A stretch of 64,000 nt of DNA, from contig OX344757.2 in the NCBI GenBank assembly GCA_947034885.2, positions 4,278,001 to 4,342,000 on the forward strand, given 5' to 3'. Numbering within the stretch: position 1 is the first letter of the stretch; every line of letters begins with the position of its first letter. This DNA comes from Thuidium tamariscinum. Lineage: Eukaryota > Streptophyta > Bryopsida > Hypnales > Thuidiaceae. Shown here one piece after another: positions 45,272-56,451 of this stretch. The position numbers and the translations under genes were made by a program. The notes beneath the pieces are model-generated. The model searched no databases. It was not told where the DNA came from and saw only the letters and a list, made by a program, of their open reading frames with translations.

Positions 45272-46500
45272 TCAAACCTCTTCACTCTGAGCTCTTCCGG
45301 GAGCTCTCCCTCCATCAAGTTCATGCGATTCCACGTCTGTGAAATAACTGGAACATCATTACAATAATATGCAGAATGGAAATAAAGGGAAGTAAGGAGA
45401 GTAATATGGCGAATTTCTTTAAAATGGTGGTATTCCATATGCTATTTTCAGCGCGTGCAGTTTGAACTCAAAGTTGACATCTAGGGCTTTTATAGATTTT
45501 CATACATCTAGGATGCATATAGATTTCAAAAATTTATGACATATTTAGATTTCAAGTAGTGCAGTCTCAAATATCTTGGACAAATATAGATTTGAGACAT
45601 CTACGACTCGTATAGATTTCAAAAATCTATAACTGGTTATGATTTCAGACTAAACTAGAAAAAGTGTTGGAATTTCACCATTTTAATGAAATTCACCGTG
45701 TAAACACTGAATTGTAATTAAGTTCACAGCTTGAGAAAAAGCAACATCAATTGTACTGTACAGTACTGCAAACGAGGGGTTACGATTTCCATCATTCTCA
45801 TTGATTCCGCTGTGACACTCACACCAGTTCATTGGAACAGACATTCCATATCCACCATAATATTTTCCCATTTTTGACACAAGAAAATGTAATCAATAAA
45901 AATGAATTATTTGCACGAAAATGTAAGAAAGAATATGAATGTATTTCAATTATTCAACATGATATGAAAAAGAAATTTCTTTCGAAAAACAGGGTGGTGA
46001 ATTCTTACTGTTCTCCGCACCATTGGTAGCAGCCGCATTGGTAGCAACAGTGGCACGCTTAGAGGCTGTAGATCAATCAAGAAAAGAAGAAAAGGATGTG
46101 AGATGCTGGGAAACTTGAGGTGAAACTGGAGAATGAAGGGGAAGGAGAAATGGACGGGAATGGGAACATGAATGAAAGCAACTGAAGAATCTGTTGACAT
46201 GAAACGAGTTGCAAAGGTTCAATCCAAATGATGAAGAAACTGAGTTAGGGTGATGATCGAACCTGTGCGCTGGAAAATCCGTTTCAGAACACTTGCCGTC
46301 AGACCAGCCAGGGCACAGCCTGTTTCCAGGACGAATTTCGCCAAGAGAATGGCAAGAGGCCAAATCTTTGTCCCAAGAAACTTCGCCACGAGAATGGTGA
46401 GAGGCCATATCTTTTTCCGAACGATTATCGCCAAGAGAATGCCTGATGTTGTAGTAAGCAGCGCCATTAGCATCCTGGATCCTGACTCGCGAGTCTCCAT
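45272..46500 (-). CDS. Uncharacterised small membrane protein, copy B
   Basis: Coding exons on the - strand: 46263-46500, 46009-46065 and 45272-45336, 119 residues. Donors are ACAG/GTTCGA and AACA/GTAAGA; acceptors are TTACCCAG/GATG, ATCTACAG/CC and TTTCACAG/AC. It is paralogous to copy A with the same exon plan and the same stop context. Length changes in exons keep the frame: the middle exon is 18 nt longer (an extra AATNAA-type unit), and the first coding exon holds two copies of a 15-residue unit (KIWPLTILVAKF at 30-41 and KIWPLAILLAKF at 45-56) where A has one. Basic LKRIFQRT follows the hydrophobic part and the tail ends AQSEEV. An untranslated first exon is suggested by the donor GCAGAG/GTATGA at 47408/47407. 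No family is recognised. Two MITEs sit in its 3' neighbourhood. Confidence 0.55.
45415..45700. mobile_element. MITE, ATGGYRAATTTC family, full copy
   Basis: Left ATGGCGAATTTCTTTAAAAT GG and right CCATTTTAATGAAATTCACC GT are inverted; the interior matches 44217-44528. Segment A at about 32500 reads GAGAGAATATATAAATTGTA ACTAAG, the uninterrupted site. Confidence 0.8.
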
Positions 46501-46724
46501 CCTGGGTAAGTGTCCGAAATCCAGAAACTGATCATCAATCCCATCACACCCCAAAGATTCAGAAATCCGTGACTGCTGTCAATTGTCCGTTCAGTTGGTG
46601 TGATCCGATGAGCCAGCCCGGTTAGATCTACACTGTATTGGAGCTTCCGTTAAGGGAAACCAAAGCATTTTCGCTTTCCAGCTTTCTAGTTCAGAAACAG
46701 TCAGAGTCGGCAAGTACACGTACA

Positions 46725-46875
46725 CACGACCAAGCAGCAAGCATGGTTCAAGGATGGAAGTGATTGAAAAATGGGACGAGAAATGGGACGACTTCAGACC
46801 CATATTCGATGAAGCAGCAAGCGTTTAACGATGGAAGTGATTGAAAAATAGGACTTCAGACTTGGGGTAGCCACA
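46725..46875. repeat. Short direct duplication upstream of copy B gene
   Basis: AAGCAGCAAGC followed by GATGGAAGTGATTGAAAAAT GGGAC occurs at about 46733 and again at 46812, inside the leader intron of the B gene. Confidence 0.75.
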
Positions 46876-47480
46876 CCAAAGCAAGCAGCAAGCAGGAATA
46901 TAAATGCCGTAGACGTAGCAGGCGCGGAACAGGCCGCGCTGGGTTACGACCGTTTGCTGGAGTCTTTAGAATTTTGAACTGGGAGCCAGCTAGACGGAAG
47001 AATTCATGGCAATCTCAAGAAACTACGATTGCTAAGCACGAAAATATTGGCACCGTGTAGACATGACAAGACACAAACAACTCAACTAATTGTGAGAGTG
47101 TCTGGTCAGTGTCTTCGCTTGTTGTTTCCCCTGCCAGGCCACGTACCTGTGGCTCGTGTCTACGTTCCTTTCTTTAATGAATTTCCGTTTCATTTGTTTC
47201 AAAAAACAAAACAAAGGTGGGTCGATCTCGACGTCAACACACAAACTGTACCTTCTAGCTGATATATTGACGACAATCCCCGATCCACCATAGCTCACAA
47301 TTAATTGCAGTTCGTTGCGTACCCAATATTCAATAATTCTGTTGCTTCTCGATCAATAGCAAAGCGACAAGCACGGAAGGAAAGATCTCGAGTACGCGAA
47401 TTCATACCTCTGCCGCTGCAGATTGCTGTCTTCTCTCGATCCCGCAATGCAGTTCGGAATCAAACACAAGGCAAGAGATC

Positions 47481-47860
47481 AAAATAGGCGCGAAATTACA
47501 ATTACAGTGTGTTGAAGCTCTCCAGTGGCCGGGATGCTCGATGCGGGACATTTTGGGCCCCACGCGGGACCTTCAATCGGGGCTTCGATTGGCTTCAAGA
47601 CTTGGTGGCGTGGTTCCCAGAAATTCCGATTCTCGCAAATGGTTTATCGTTTCGGCCCCGGGCTCCGCTCGGCCAGTCGGCCGGAACAGTACAGTACATG
47701 CCACATGTTGCTGCAAGAATAGCTGTAGATTATAACTTACGTGAGTCAAGGGATTGTCAAGGGAGGGAGTGAAGGTGGTCAACAACGGCATGTGAATCCT
47801 ATCATTGAAGGTGGGTCCAACAACGTAAATTTTGGATTCTCCAAGTAAAAGTGAACACAA
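47481..47860. promoter_or_regulatory. GC-rich region upstream of copy B gene
   Basis: A GC-rich block with overlapping open frames on both strands and no protein-like pattern, placed where the promoter of the - strand B gene is expected. The role is inferred from position only. Confidence 0.3.
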
Positions 47861-48250
47861 AGCCCCCTCTTTTGGGCTCAGCTTAGGGTATGTTTTAAAT
47901 CCCTCCTAGCTAATTAGGGATCTTTGATTGCAAATATGAATTCAGAATTTGCAAAAAAAATAAATTGCTAAAAAATAAACTCCAATGTTCACCCCTAAAG
48001 TAAATCCACATGCTATGCCCACTTTCAATGATAGGATTTAATGTCCTACTTAAACCTGTCCCATGAAGTAGGATTAATAGGATAGATCTATCCTAGGGAA
48101 AAATTCTAGAATTTTTTATTGTTCGCAAATTAATTTTTTTGCAAATTTTGAATTTATATTTGCTTTGAAAGACCCCAAATTAGCTATAAGATGATTAGAA
48201 GATAGTCTCAACACGACACAAAATACAAGACTTTTTTCATTTTTATTCCT
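47861..48250. repeat. Foldback repeat with a central palindrome
   Basis: The left arm GATCTTTGATTGCAAATATG AATTCAGAATTTGC (about 47928) is the reverse complement of GCAAATTTTGAATTTATATT TGC and following sequence at about 48138. AGGATAGATCTATCCT near 48080 is a perfect 16 bp palindrome. A further direct relative lies at 48537-48655. Confidence 0.55.
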
Positions 48251-50513
48251 AAGAAATCCAAAGTTATCTTATTGGTCCCACTTCATGCAACAAATTTAAA
48301 GTCTTGCAATGCCGATTATCTAAAATTAAAACTAAAAAGTTGAAGATTTTTAAGATGCTAAAGTCACCTTTAATCAATAATTTAAGATATTTTGAACATG
48401 ATATGGTGTAGTGCAAGCCAAACCAAATATTTTCAGAGGTGCAATGATAGAAGTAGGATGCTAAATCCGTTCCATCACTTCCATGAAGTGGGATTAGTAG
48501 AATAAAACTCTAGTTACTTGAGGATAAAAGTAAAAAGTCTCCTATTTTGTGCCGTGTATTTGGATATGTTCTTGACTTCTCTATGCTAGTTGGAGTCCTT
48601 TGATTGAAAATACGAAGTCAAAATTTGAAAAAAAAAATTGCAAACAATTAAAATATTCAACGTTTATTTGAGGGATAAATCAAGTTTGTTGGTTCCATAG
48701 TTCCTATCTTCCTTGATAGAAATGATAGAAATTGAAAAAACTTTAGTGATTTTATTGCATGAATTGAAATTACTATGGATTTTGAGTGGCAAAAAGTGCT
48801 CCATATCCATTACTACTATCTAAATTCTTCTAATTTTGATCATTCAAAAACATACTTTTTCACTTTGTGCTTCCAACTTTTTTGCATACTAAAGTAGAGG
48901 TACCCATTCCCAAACAGGGACCCATATCCAACTTGTAGAATGTAGCAATTTCCAACCAAGGCTAGAATATATTTCCAACCAAAGGTTGGAATGTATTTTT
49001 TCCTCAATTTCAAGGTTGGGCCTAATAAGATCATGAGACATATCCCAAAGTGGTGAGCAAGAAAGTAGGAAGTAGTGAGTGAAAAAGTACTTAGACTACA
49101 ATTGGAATTGGAAGAGTTTAGACATTGGCTATTAGTCCGGACAACTTTCTGACTTCCAAAAATCATAGGAATTTCAAATTTGAGGATAAAATTTTGAAAA
49201 ATTTCTAGTCCCTACATTTCCTATCTTCCTACTTGGAAAAAATTTCACCTACCTCATACAACTAATGATTTGCATGAAAGTCACTTAAGTAATCAACTAT
49301 TGGTACTTCTACTTTGCTTTGGAACACATGTCATGAACTTTTAGTCCCAACTTTAAAAAGGGAGAAAAAAAAATTCTCGCTTTTGTTAGAATTACATCAA
49401 TTTATAAGGTGGCTATGGGGTGTTGGTTGATAATGGACAATTCTACCTTATCCTTGAAAAATGTAGATGTTTTGAAAAATAATGAATAAACTCTGGATAG
49501 TTCAATAACTATTAATATACAACATAGATAGATATCTAAATAGTGTGAAATGTTAAGTAATTAGTATAGGTCCCCTTAAAACCCTTATTCAATGTATAGC
49601 TTATTGTAGGAACTATTTTAGGGTTGTAGTCTTCCCAAGGCTATAAATTTGCTTTAACCCTAGACTACTACTAGTGCCATTTTGTAGTGTCTGGATGATA
49701 GTCCATGGTCATAAGAAGAGGTTAACAATAGTTTTTTCATCCACTTCTTTTTAATAACCTTTCATGTTGAGTTACAAAGAGTATCCAACTAAGTTTTTAG
49801 TCTAATTAATGTTTATTTTCATGTAGTTGAGAAGTAAATAAATAAAACAGATGGCAAAATTTGTGATTTTAGTGTATTCTAAGAAATTGAGTAAATTTGA
49901 AATTTCTCCTTGAAAATGACGTTTTTTGAATTTGATCACAAATAATGAAATGAAGGTCCTCTATTCTAATTTCTATTCCAATTGGAATTTTGTAAAAGTT
50001 TGTAATATTTAATATTTTGTTGCAATTTGAACTTTGGATGTATTTTCAATGCCTACTACATTTTATTTATAGAAGTACATGGAAATTGAATTTACACCTA
50101 AATGTTTATCATTGTAATGTACACACATGATGAAATTTTGAGATTTTTTGAGATAATTTTCTATTTGATATGATTTTTTCTTCTCTTTCTCTTCAAAAAT
50201 TCTCAGATAAAATCAATTTTCCTCAAAAGAATATAAATATTTTTGCGAAGTAGAGAAGACATTTAATTCCATCTCTGAAAAATAAATTAAATTTTTTTCA
50301 TACATATCTAATTCTAAAATGGCAACAAACTGAGTGATGAGCAATCAAGCTTGGAATCAGTGGTTATAGGTCTGTCCTTCAAGGGTTAATGAAAATTGAT
50401 GTGTTGTTGCCGTGTCTGCTTGGGGAGGAGTGAATTACTTGTGGGGGGTTGGGGGAGAGCTCGTGGCAATTGTCAAGCAAGTAAGGTAAGAGGCTCAAGA
50501 ACCTCTCATTTAA
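48251..50513. other. AT-rich desert with dispersed repeats
   Basis: 48890-49340 is a direct relative of 61725-62520 (landmarks TTTCCAACCAAAG, CAAGGTTGGG and CATATCCCAAAGTG). 49640-49930 is the inverted relative of 14860-15130. A 108-codon open frame on the - strand (48840-49166) falls inside the repeat and has no recognisable domain. Confidence 0.5.
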
Positions 50514-51167
50514 CCTTTAAGTGGAGTGAGTCTTGTATGTCGAAAGAAAGTAGAAGAAAATACGGATCTGTTTGAATTGCATCTAGCAACTATGCAACGA
50601 CCAAGAATAGGAAATAACCGTAAGATCTGCTTCATATTTGGCCCTGGTAACGCCATAACCAAAAATTACTGAAGTATCATTTGTGGATGCAGAGATTATG
50701 TACTTTGACTACAGCCAAGATAGCGTTGACTAGCTCGGGCAAGGTGTTCTATGATTGGCATGATGACATTTCTTGCGGCAGAGGGGGGCCGCAAAAATTT
50801 GAGGAAAGCAGGGATGTGAGTACTGAAGATGAGCAATCGCACTGAATTTTTTGTACACATGATGCTCTCACCTGTGTCCGGAGTTGGAGCTTGCAAATCG
50901 GAGATGCACGTGCAAGAGTGAAAGCAAGCTGGACTGCCGCAAGAACTTCGGCTGACCAGCACCACATCGTGGAAATTTTCGAGACCATGCCCATGGCCTA
51001 CACAACAAGACTACTGATGTCATATTCTTGTACCTTGTCCTCTCAGAATGCTACAGTGTTCGGTACAATAGGTTTGAATAATAATCTCCTGCATGACGGA
51101 AAGAATGATGTCCGGGACTGCGAGAATGTGCAGCATTCCCTCTGCACATGGCCGATCCTTGTCTGAG

Positions 51168-51315
51168 ATTTCTTCCTGCGCACAGCCTTCATCGGAAGTT
51201 GCCTCACCTGCGCGCAACCTTCAACGCTGCCTTACCTGCGGACAACCTTCAGCGCTGCTTACCTGCGGACTGCCCTCATCGGAGCTTACCTGCGGACAGC
51301 CTTCATTGGAGCTTC
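51168..51315. repeat. Subterminal 27-32 bp tandem repeats of the piggyBac element
   Basis: Five units of the form CCTGCGGACAACCTTCAGCG CTGCTTA occur in a row between the transposase stop and the left end. Subterminal repeats of this kind can bind transposase in related elements; that role is inferred here. Confidence 0.8.
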
Positions 51316-51716
51316 ACGGCATTGCTCAACGGGGGGGGGGGCTTAAACTCGCCGCGCGCCACCTGCCGCAGTGATAACAGTTATGGGATTGCACCACAAT
51401 TCCGAGTACGGAAATGCTACTAATTTTATTTCGAATGTGGGCGTCTGTACACATCAAAAGTCCTGCACTCTACAACTATCAAAATTTTGGCCGCCTACAC
51501 CCATCAATATTCTAGCCGTCTACATACATGAAACGAAAATGCAGCGCATTTTCACGCCCATACTATTGTCTGCCGCCGTATTTACAACTTTCATCACCCC
51601 TTCGCCTCTAACACTACGATGCATGGCAAGTATGCAAAAACATAGTATGGAAAAAGTCTGGTATTTACAGAATTGATAGTACGACATCGACCACAACATC
51701 ATAGAAACATGACCAC

Positions 51717-54659
51717 TCAAGCTCGAAGGCTGTAGTGGCTCCGTTGAAAACAGTCTCCTACATGCAAGAAAGTCCCACCGCATTGCAGACATACTAGATT
51801 TGTTCATCTTTCACTTCTGCAAACCCGACACTTTTTCCTTCGCGCACTCCTGATCAACCCATGCACGCCAGGATCAGCAAGACGGAACTGCGACACAACT
51901 CCCCGCTGCAGTCTCCAAGGTCTGCTCAACTCGTCCGCTAGCTGGAACTGAAACAGCATGTGCGATATTGGATCCTTCCCGAGCTGCTCTGCTGCTTCCT
52001 TGTTCAAAATGAAACAGTTAACAACAGATGTATCAAGGAGGAAGAAGAACACTTTGTGCCAACACTTGTGGCTTCTAGTTTGGCAGGAGTAACTTCCCTG
52101 TAGGTGATCAACAACATCAACTCCACCCATGAATTCAGTGTACGCTTTATGGATCGGAGACGTCTCAACATCAAACAATTCACTTCTACTTTGCCGTGGA
52201 ACTGTAGGCCACTCCTCATGTGTTTCTGGCACCGGTGCATAGTATGTTGATAAAAGACCCATAGCCTTTCAATCTACAAACAAAACGGAGGAAATGCTAC
52301 CGTTGTCATGCATGTGCCACAGGAGCGTGCCTCTCGGTTGCTTCGAAAACTGCTTCATGGCACGCAAGAAATTCGGCTGCCCAACTCGGTTGCCCCGCAC
52401 AGTACCCACAGCATATGTGCCTTGTGCATGTAGCTCCATGAGCAACTTGACGGACGTGAAGAAGTTGTCTGTACACACCACATGAGCCAAGCCATGCAAG
52501 CCTTCCATCAATTGCAGTACGACATCATGGGCTATCTTTGCATCGTTGACAGACCCTCCTGCAATGACTTCACAGGAGCGGCTACCAGTATAAATCTGGA
52601 AATCATACACATACTTCTTCCTTGCATCAGCAAGACACCAGACCTTCACTCCCCACCTAGTTGGCTTCCTAGGCTTGTACTGGTGGACATGACAGTACTT
52701 TCCCTTGTAAGGGACCATAGTCTCATCAACTGTCACCTCTTGATGCAAACGCCAGTTGTCTCTGAAGCGGCGCTTCATTTCAGTTATTAGCCACCACATT
52801 TTCCGGAGTCTATCGAGTTCTATATTGTCACCTGCTTCCAACGGCACACTGTCATCTGCTACGTGCAGACACCTCGTAATGTCTTCATAACGACGGCGGG
52901 TCATGATCGTGGAGACACTGGGACAATACAGGAATTCATTATGGCGAGTCCAGTAACTCCGGTGGTTGGGCAGTTTCTTAATTCCCATGAACAGATTGAC
53001 AGCAACGAAAGCCTTCAGCTCCTACTTATCTAGTGGCCACCAATGTCTTCCTCCTAATGGTCGACTGCTGCCTGCAAGTACGGCGGCCGCATACCTGTTC
53101 GTGTCAGCACATATGCGCGCCAAAGTCTGGTCACTCCAAAAACGCGAGAACAGCGATGCCTTATTGGGCATACGGAATATGGGGAAGTGCGGTCCAGGCA
53201 GTGGACCTGAAAATGGTGGGGGTCGACGAGAGTACATAGACTACGCCATACTCCACATTGTGTTTGCAAACGCCTGCAGGAAAGCTAGTCTTGCCGCAGC
53301 TTGAGAGACGGGACGACGTCGACTTGATGGTGTTGCGGTAGGTATATGGCCCGGACTTGAAGGCGGTGGTTCTTCAGTGGAACTTGCTGTACGCGGATGG
53401 CAATGCGTCACTGCTGGCCTTTCGGGTGGAGCTTCTTCGACTGCTGCGACGTCCTCTTCCGATGAGGTCACTGGCTCAATCGTCAACTGCGGTGCGATGA
53501 CAACATTAACCCGCAACCGAGGAGGCATGGTCACAGGGACATCAGCGACTCTACTTGGAGAACGACCTTCTTCAGTTTGATGTGGGCGATCTCCACTGCC
53601 GTCGTAGACAGTGTCACTGATGACGTCTAAGAAATCTAGTGGGAGGTCGTCCGGTTCGGTCAGCGCTAAATTCGGAGGCAATTGAGATGACTGCTGACCT
53701 TCCGGTAGAAGCACTTCCTCTTCGGCAAATGTCGCCCACGAAAGCCATGACTGATCAGCATCGTCGTCAAAGAGAGCGTCGTCGGAGTTGAAACTTGGTA
53801 GGATTGACTCGTCCAAACTGTGTATTGCAGGCTGATTGCTAGCCCATTCGATCAAGGGGACTTCCTGTGCTCTGGGACTTCTGAAGCTACTCCCGCAGTT
53901 CTTGTGCTCCGTAACGTCTTCGTTGGTGCTTTGTTGCAAGACGGTGATGCGCTCAGCGTCTTCACTTCGGACGTGGACCTCGCATCCATCGTTGAGCATG
54001 ACAACATGCATGAGTTGTCTGCTATCATTCTGTATGTAAGAATGAATAATGAAGCCAATAATCCACTCATGGCTTCTGTCGTGGCTTGCAGGACCACCAC
54101 TTGCAGGTAACGTCGAAGCATTCAGACGAATGGGCGTTGGCGTCGTCGACGGAAGCGGTAGATATGCCTCAGGTTGCAAGACTTGGACGGACGAATGTTG
54201 CCCTCGCCAAGGCAGCGTGCACGTACTTGCGCCGGGAGTCGTTGACAACGTTGGCATCGCCATCGTGAGAGGTGCCGCTGTTGACTGGTGTAGTGGAGAT
54301 GGGTGAAGCTTCTGGTCGGAGGTCGGAAGATCTGCAAGACTATTGTCAATCGCAGTCTCCCTGAACTGTTCATCGCTGGGCATGCAATGTTGTTGCTTTC
54401 GACTGGGCTCAACGTCGACTGCCGAGACTGAGGCGCTGCTATCCGGTGGAACTGCTCTGCTACTGCGTGTTGGGTAACAATGTAGAGGACGCGACGCTTG
54501 AGTGCCTTGGCTTCTAGTCATGGTAGTTCCTTCAGAATAATGTAAGGGCACCGTGGAGAAGGAGGCGTCTGTGAACAGTTCAGAAGAAGTCACGAAGTAG
54601 CTACTGTGACGTTTGAACATGAGCGACAGAGGCAAGGAGGTCCTCCGACGTCCGGCCAC
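51717..54659 (-). pseudogene. piggyBac transposase, single frame interrupted by four nonsense codons
   Basis: One reading frame runs without frameshift from ATG 54659 (or MTRSQ at 54521) to a final TGA at 51717-51719, about 980 codons. It is broken by TAG 53241-53243, TAG 53022-53024, TGA 52269-52271 and TGA 51804-51806. The N-terminal 450 residues are Ser/Pro-rich and acidic (for example DDALFDDDADQSWLSW). The DDE_Tnp_1_7 domain starts at PPPFSGPLPGP, with ICADTNRYAA, MGIKKLPNHRSYW and MTRRRYEDI. The three catalytic Asp are present: VDETMVPYKGK (52725-52727), VCTDNFFTS (52467-52469) and MGGVDVVDHL (52116-52118). After the last break the C-terminal zinc-binding tail is intact: CRVC, then CLQCGG, FLHVGDCF and H. 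Each stop is one C-to-T change (on one strand or the other) from CAG, CGA or TGG; at 52269 the family expects Trp. It would excise and insert elements at TTAA if it were whole. Confidence 0.88.
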
Positions 54660-54817
54660 AAAACGAAGCGCAAGTCGTGGTTCACTTCCTCTGAGAAGCC
54701 GTCACGGTGCCCTTCAGGTACTCGTTCCCTCCACTTCAATATGCGAGCGCAGTGATATCGGAAGAGGAATCGCAAACCTCTTGGTGTGTCTTTTTTCTTG
54801 ATCCCTTTCTTCACGCG

Positions 54818-54826
54818 TTTTTATAG
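54818..54826 (-). promoter_or_regulatory. TATA box of the piggyBac transposase
   Basis: TATAAAAAC on the - strand, about 160 bp upstream of ATG 54659 and 300 bp upstream of the MTRSQ start. No competing TATA box is seen closer. Inferred from motif and position. Confidence 0.45.
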
Positions 54827-56451
54827 CAACTACCGTCTATTGAGGAGAGCAAGAATTTGCCTTTTCTGAGTGTCATTGGTTCTTATAGACGTGCACCAGT
54901 CTCGCACTGTGTTCCGAACGACCAACACAATGGACATCCGCTGTTCACAAGCAATAGAAGACGTAGCCATGTCGGGCAATAGTCATTCTGTTAGTTCCAT
55001 TCATGAGAAGCTGCTCACACACATGAACTAGTGAAAATGTGCAGACAGAACAGAAGATGATCAATGCTAAACTAATCAGAGGCACACTAGAGATGTTGAA
55101 ACAGTTGGTGGGGATAGGACCAAAGACAGTGACTATAGTGGCAGTGAGAAGTTCATGTACATGGACTTCCACGTGAAGTGTCGATGCATGCCTCACTGCT
55201 GATTGCAATCACATGAGGACACTCTTACATGACTCAGACGAGAAGATTGCAAAGACAAAGACGGGCATGCATGACGGTGAGACTTGCTTGTGGAATGTCG
55301 GTGACGGCGGTGCTTGATGTCAATTAGGGCGACCAATACTGCCACTGAGTTTGCATCCGCCACTGAAAGCTCACAGTATTCCAAAAAAGACTAAGACTTT
55401 GTGCACGTAGAACTATGCAAGGGAACGTCGCACATCAGAGATTCAGTACTCCTTTGCTACAGAAGATGATAATGAAGGAAATGCACATGAAAGATAAGTC
55501 GCATGTTTGGTAAGTGAAAGTATGCAGTCTTGTAGTTCACAATGTAGGCAGTGGAAGTAAAACTGACAATGCAATGAGGTGTGTGTTTATTTGGTACAGT
55601 GAAGATTTCTTTTATGGTAGTAGCAGCAGTGTTAGCCAAGTCTGTGAACCACATTGTCATGAATGTTGTAGCCGCCACAGTACAAAAAATAATGGATAGA
55701 CATGTTGAGGGGTCTAGACAGTAGATTTTTTGCTTGCAATATGGAAGTGTGAGTCACTGTGACTAATTACTTGCATTCATAGATGACAGTAAATAATACC
55801 TCAATGCAACTGCAATGGGAAAAAAAAGTTGGTAACAAAGTACTGGAAGTTGCACAGTGCCTTTCCATTGGCTTGATCTTGTGTCTAAGTTCTATAACAT
55901 TGCACTAAGAGTAGATTTGCCAACGGCGCTGTACAACTATTTACTTGTACGTTCTCTTCATATTGCCGCCTTTCAACAAAAATCAGAGTGGAATACACAT
56001 TCTTTTTTGTGACAAGCAAAGCTCTGCGTGACACGTAGAATGAGCCTTCCAGTACTCTCCATTCTAGTTTCTTCTGCTGCCAACGTGTTCGCCAAGGAAC
56101 TGACAAGCTGCCAAAATAATAAAAGCATGTAGAGCTTGCCATGACGTCATGCATGCCTTGAATGTTCCCCTGCCCTCGCAATCCAACTGGCAGCCCGAAA
56201 TGCTCTTGCTACCCTACTTTTCAGTAGTGGGCAGTCTAAATTTTACACGGAACTTGACACATCTTGGCTATTCCATTTTCCTAAAAATACATGAGGTTCC
56301 TCTGGTAATCAGGCACTGCATACATTGATCACAACCCTACGACGGAGTTGCCAAAAAAAAAGTGGATGAAAAATCGCATCAGAGAAGAAGATACAGACAT
56401 CCACTTCTGTCCATCGTCCAAAAAATGGATGCTGGCACGCTTAAGGGTTAA

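Larger units (their letters stand above)
42091..47480. repeat. Duplicated segment, copy B
   Basis: Same order and orientation as 30690-34560, starting GCACAGAAATTCTATTGTAC. It is longer than copy A mainly because of four inverted-repeat insertions (43416-43681, 44217-44528, 44679-44869, 45415-45700), each absent from the matching place in copy A. Confidence 0.8.
50514..56447 (-). mobile_element. piggyBac transposon
   Basis: The right end reads GGATGCTGGCACGCTTAAGG G followed by TTAA (56448-56451), so the element end in its own orientation is CCCTTAAGCGTGCC next to a TTAA target site, the piggyBac pattern. The best left end is TTAA (50510-50513) followed by CCTTTAAGTG, matching 8 of the first 10 bases; similarity stops there, so this end is less certain. 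The transposase lies on the - strand at 51717-54659. The block is more GC-rich than both flanks. The 54.8-56.4 kb part is non-coding upstream sequence. Confidence 0.75.

Noticed and set aside
50378-50390. CAAGGGTTAA as a piggyBac element end
   Set aside because: Its orientation is that of a right end, so it cannot be the left boundary of the element ending at 56447.
51717-54659. Programmed stop-codon readthrough or an altered genetic code
   Set aside because: The other genes here read with the standard code, and four stops of two kinds in one transposon are better explained by decay.
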